The notes beneath the pieces were generated by a model. The model did no database searches. It was given only the letters and a program-made list of their open reading frames with translations, and was not told the DNA's origin. This document shows, one piece after another, positions 63,695 to 64,000 of a DNA stretch of 64,000 bases. A program made the translations under genes and the position numbers. Numbering within the stretch: the first letter of the stretch is position 1; every line of letters starts with the position of its first letter. The stretch comes from Microcaldota archaeon. GTDB taxonomy: Archaea; Micrarchaeota; Micrarchaeia; Micrarchaeales; CABMGC01. The DNA is taken from assembly GCA_021792095.1 (NCBI GenBank), contig JAJYVH010000001.1, positions 62,001-126,000 on the forward strand, written 5' to 3'.

Positions 63695-64000
63695 GTGGAG
63701 AGGGAGCAGGTGGGAAAGCACTTGAGAAGACGCGGCAAAAGGCTGCAGTCCGCGATGGAGTACCTCATGACCTACGGCTGGGCCATACTGATAATAGCGG
63801 TGGTGCTCGGCGCGCTCTTCCAGCTGGGCGTCTTCAATCCTGCAAATTTCGCACCTAAGGCCCAGCCCGGGGCCTGCAACGTCTACAGACCCGATGGGCC
63901 GTACAGCAAGAGCTTCATAAACCTCGAAGGCGTCTGCAACGGCGAGCTGCCGGAGTATGCTGCAAATCTTAATCAAGGATATATAACTACCCTAAATGCA
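63695..64000 (+). CDS. Pilin-type-signal surface protein, N-terminal part (runs off the window)
   Basis: GTG 63695 is about 25 nt after a TATA-like AATTTATTCC and in frame with KRLQSAMEYLMTYGWAILII, a class III signal and hydrophobic helix. The following GVFNPANFAPKAQPGACNVY and SFINLEGVCNGELPEYAANL are nearly the same as in the LamG protein at 33689, so the two are paralogues. The remaining ectodomain lies beyond the window. Confidence 0.85.
   Translation, partial: MEREQVGKHLRRRGKRLQSAMEYLMTYGWAILIIAVVLGALFQLGVFNPANFAPKAQPGACNVYRPDGPYSKSFINLEGVCNGELPEYAANLNQGYITTLNA

Noticed and set aside
1-64000. CRISPR array or cas genes
   Set aside because: No regularly spaced direct repeats and no Cas protein motifs were seen; the repeats present are tRNA 3' copies, a CA tract and short operator-like palindromes.

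Overview
The window is a gene-dense, mostly GC-rich piece of an archaeal chromosome. Archaeal markers are the spc-type ribosomal cluster with eS4, eL32 and eL19, an RNase P p29 gene, L1-L10-P1, Spt5-L11, aEF1A with uS10, aEF1B, deoxyhypusine synthase, Trm5, Rad50, DUF373 and PAC2. Many genes have a TATA box about 25 nt before the start codon, which implies leaderless mRNAs. Several surface proteins carry a class III (pilin-like) signal of the QSAMEYLMTYGWAILII kind. I associate that signal, together with mixed bacterial/archaeal metabolic genes, with Micrarchaeota-like DPANN archaea. That placement is inference; no 16S or 23S rRNA gene is present.

Layout. 1-13.8 kb: end of a methyltransferase, a NifX-like protein, an F420/NADP oxidoreductase, an intron-containing tRNA-Ser, deoxyhypusine synthase, a bacterial-type MetK carrying a 448-residue LAGLIDADG intein, uS10/EF1A, L1-L10-P1, a ferredoxin, a huge glycine-rich surface protein and Trm5. 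13.8-24 kb: Spt5-L11, then an isoprenoid island: isopentenyl phosphate kinase (IPK), a wrecked phosphomevalonate kinase fused to an IDI tail, diphosphomevalonate decarboxylase, mevalonate kinase, IDI, two prenyl synthases, and a Nudix gene overlapping a second IPK. 24-30.6 kb: 5S rRNA, a Nudix gene and the spc cluster on the minus strand. 30.6-41.8 kb: an AbiE toxin-antitoxin pair, a DUF4143 ATPase, a LamG surface protein with a CA microsatellite, DUF373, a DNA glycosylase, a membrane-spanning HTH protein, a PurD-like ligase and a KaiC-like ATPase. 41.8-48.0 kb: a 6.2 kb element in the 3' end of tRNA-Val with a frame-broken integrase, a RelA/SpoT-family gene, a GNAT, a NodB-like deacetylase and another DUF4143 ATPase. 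48-64 kb: adenosyltransferase, ScpA/ScpB, an aldehyde dehydrogenase, two more AbiE pairs each framed by copies of a tRNA 3' end (tRNA-Leu and tRNA-Arg), a proteasome-assembly-chaperone-family gene, a zinc ribbon with aEF1B, Rad50, and the start of another pilin-like surface protein.

How it works together. The housekeeping blocks are normal archaeal operons. The isoprenoid block should make IPP/DMAPP and prenyl chains for ether lipids. Its phosphomevalonate kinase looks dead, so flux may depend on the kinases of the IPK family. The most striking theme is tRNA-gene-targeted accessory DNA: one integrase-bearing element plus two roughly 1.5 kb cassettes that contain only an AbiE pair between direct repeats of a tRNA 3' end. 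Two of the three AbiE pairs have a clear inverted repeat at the promoter, and the third has a weaker one.
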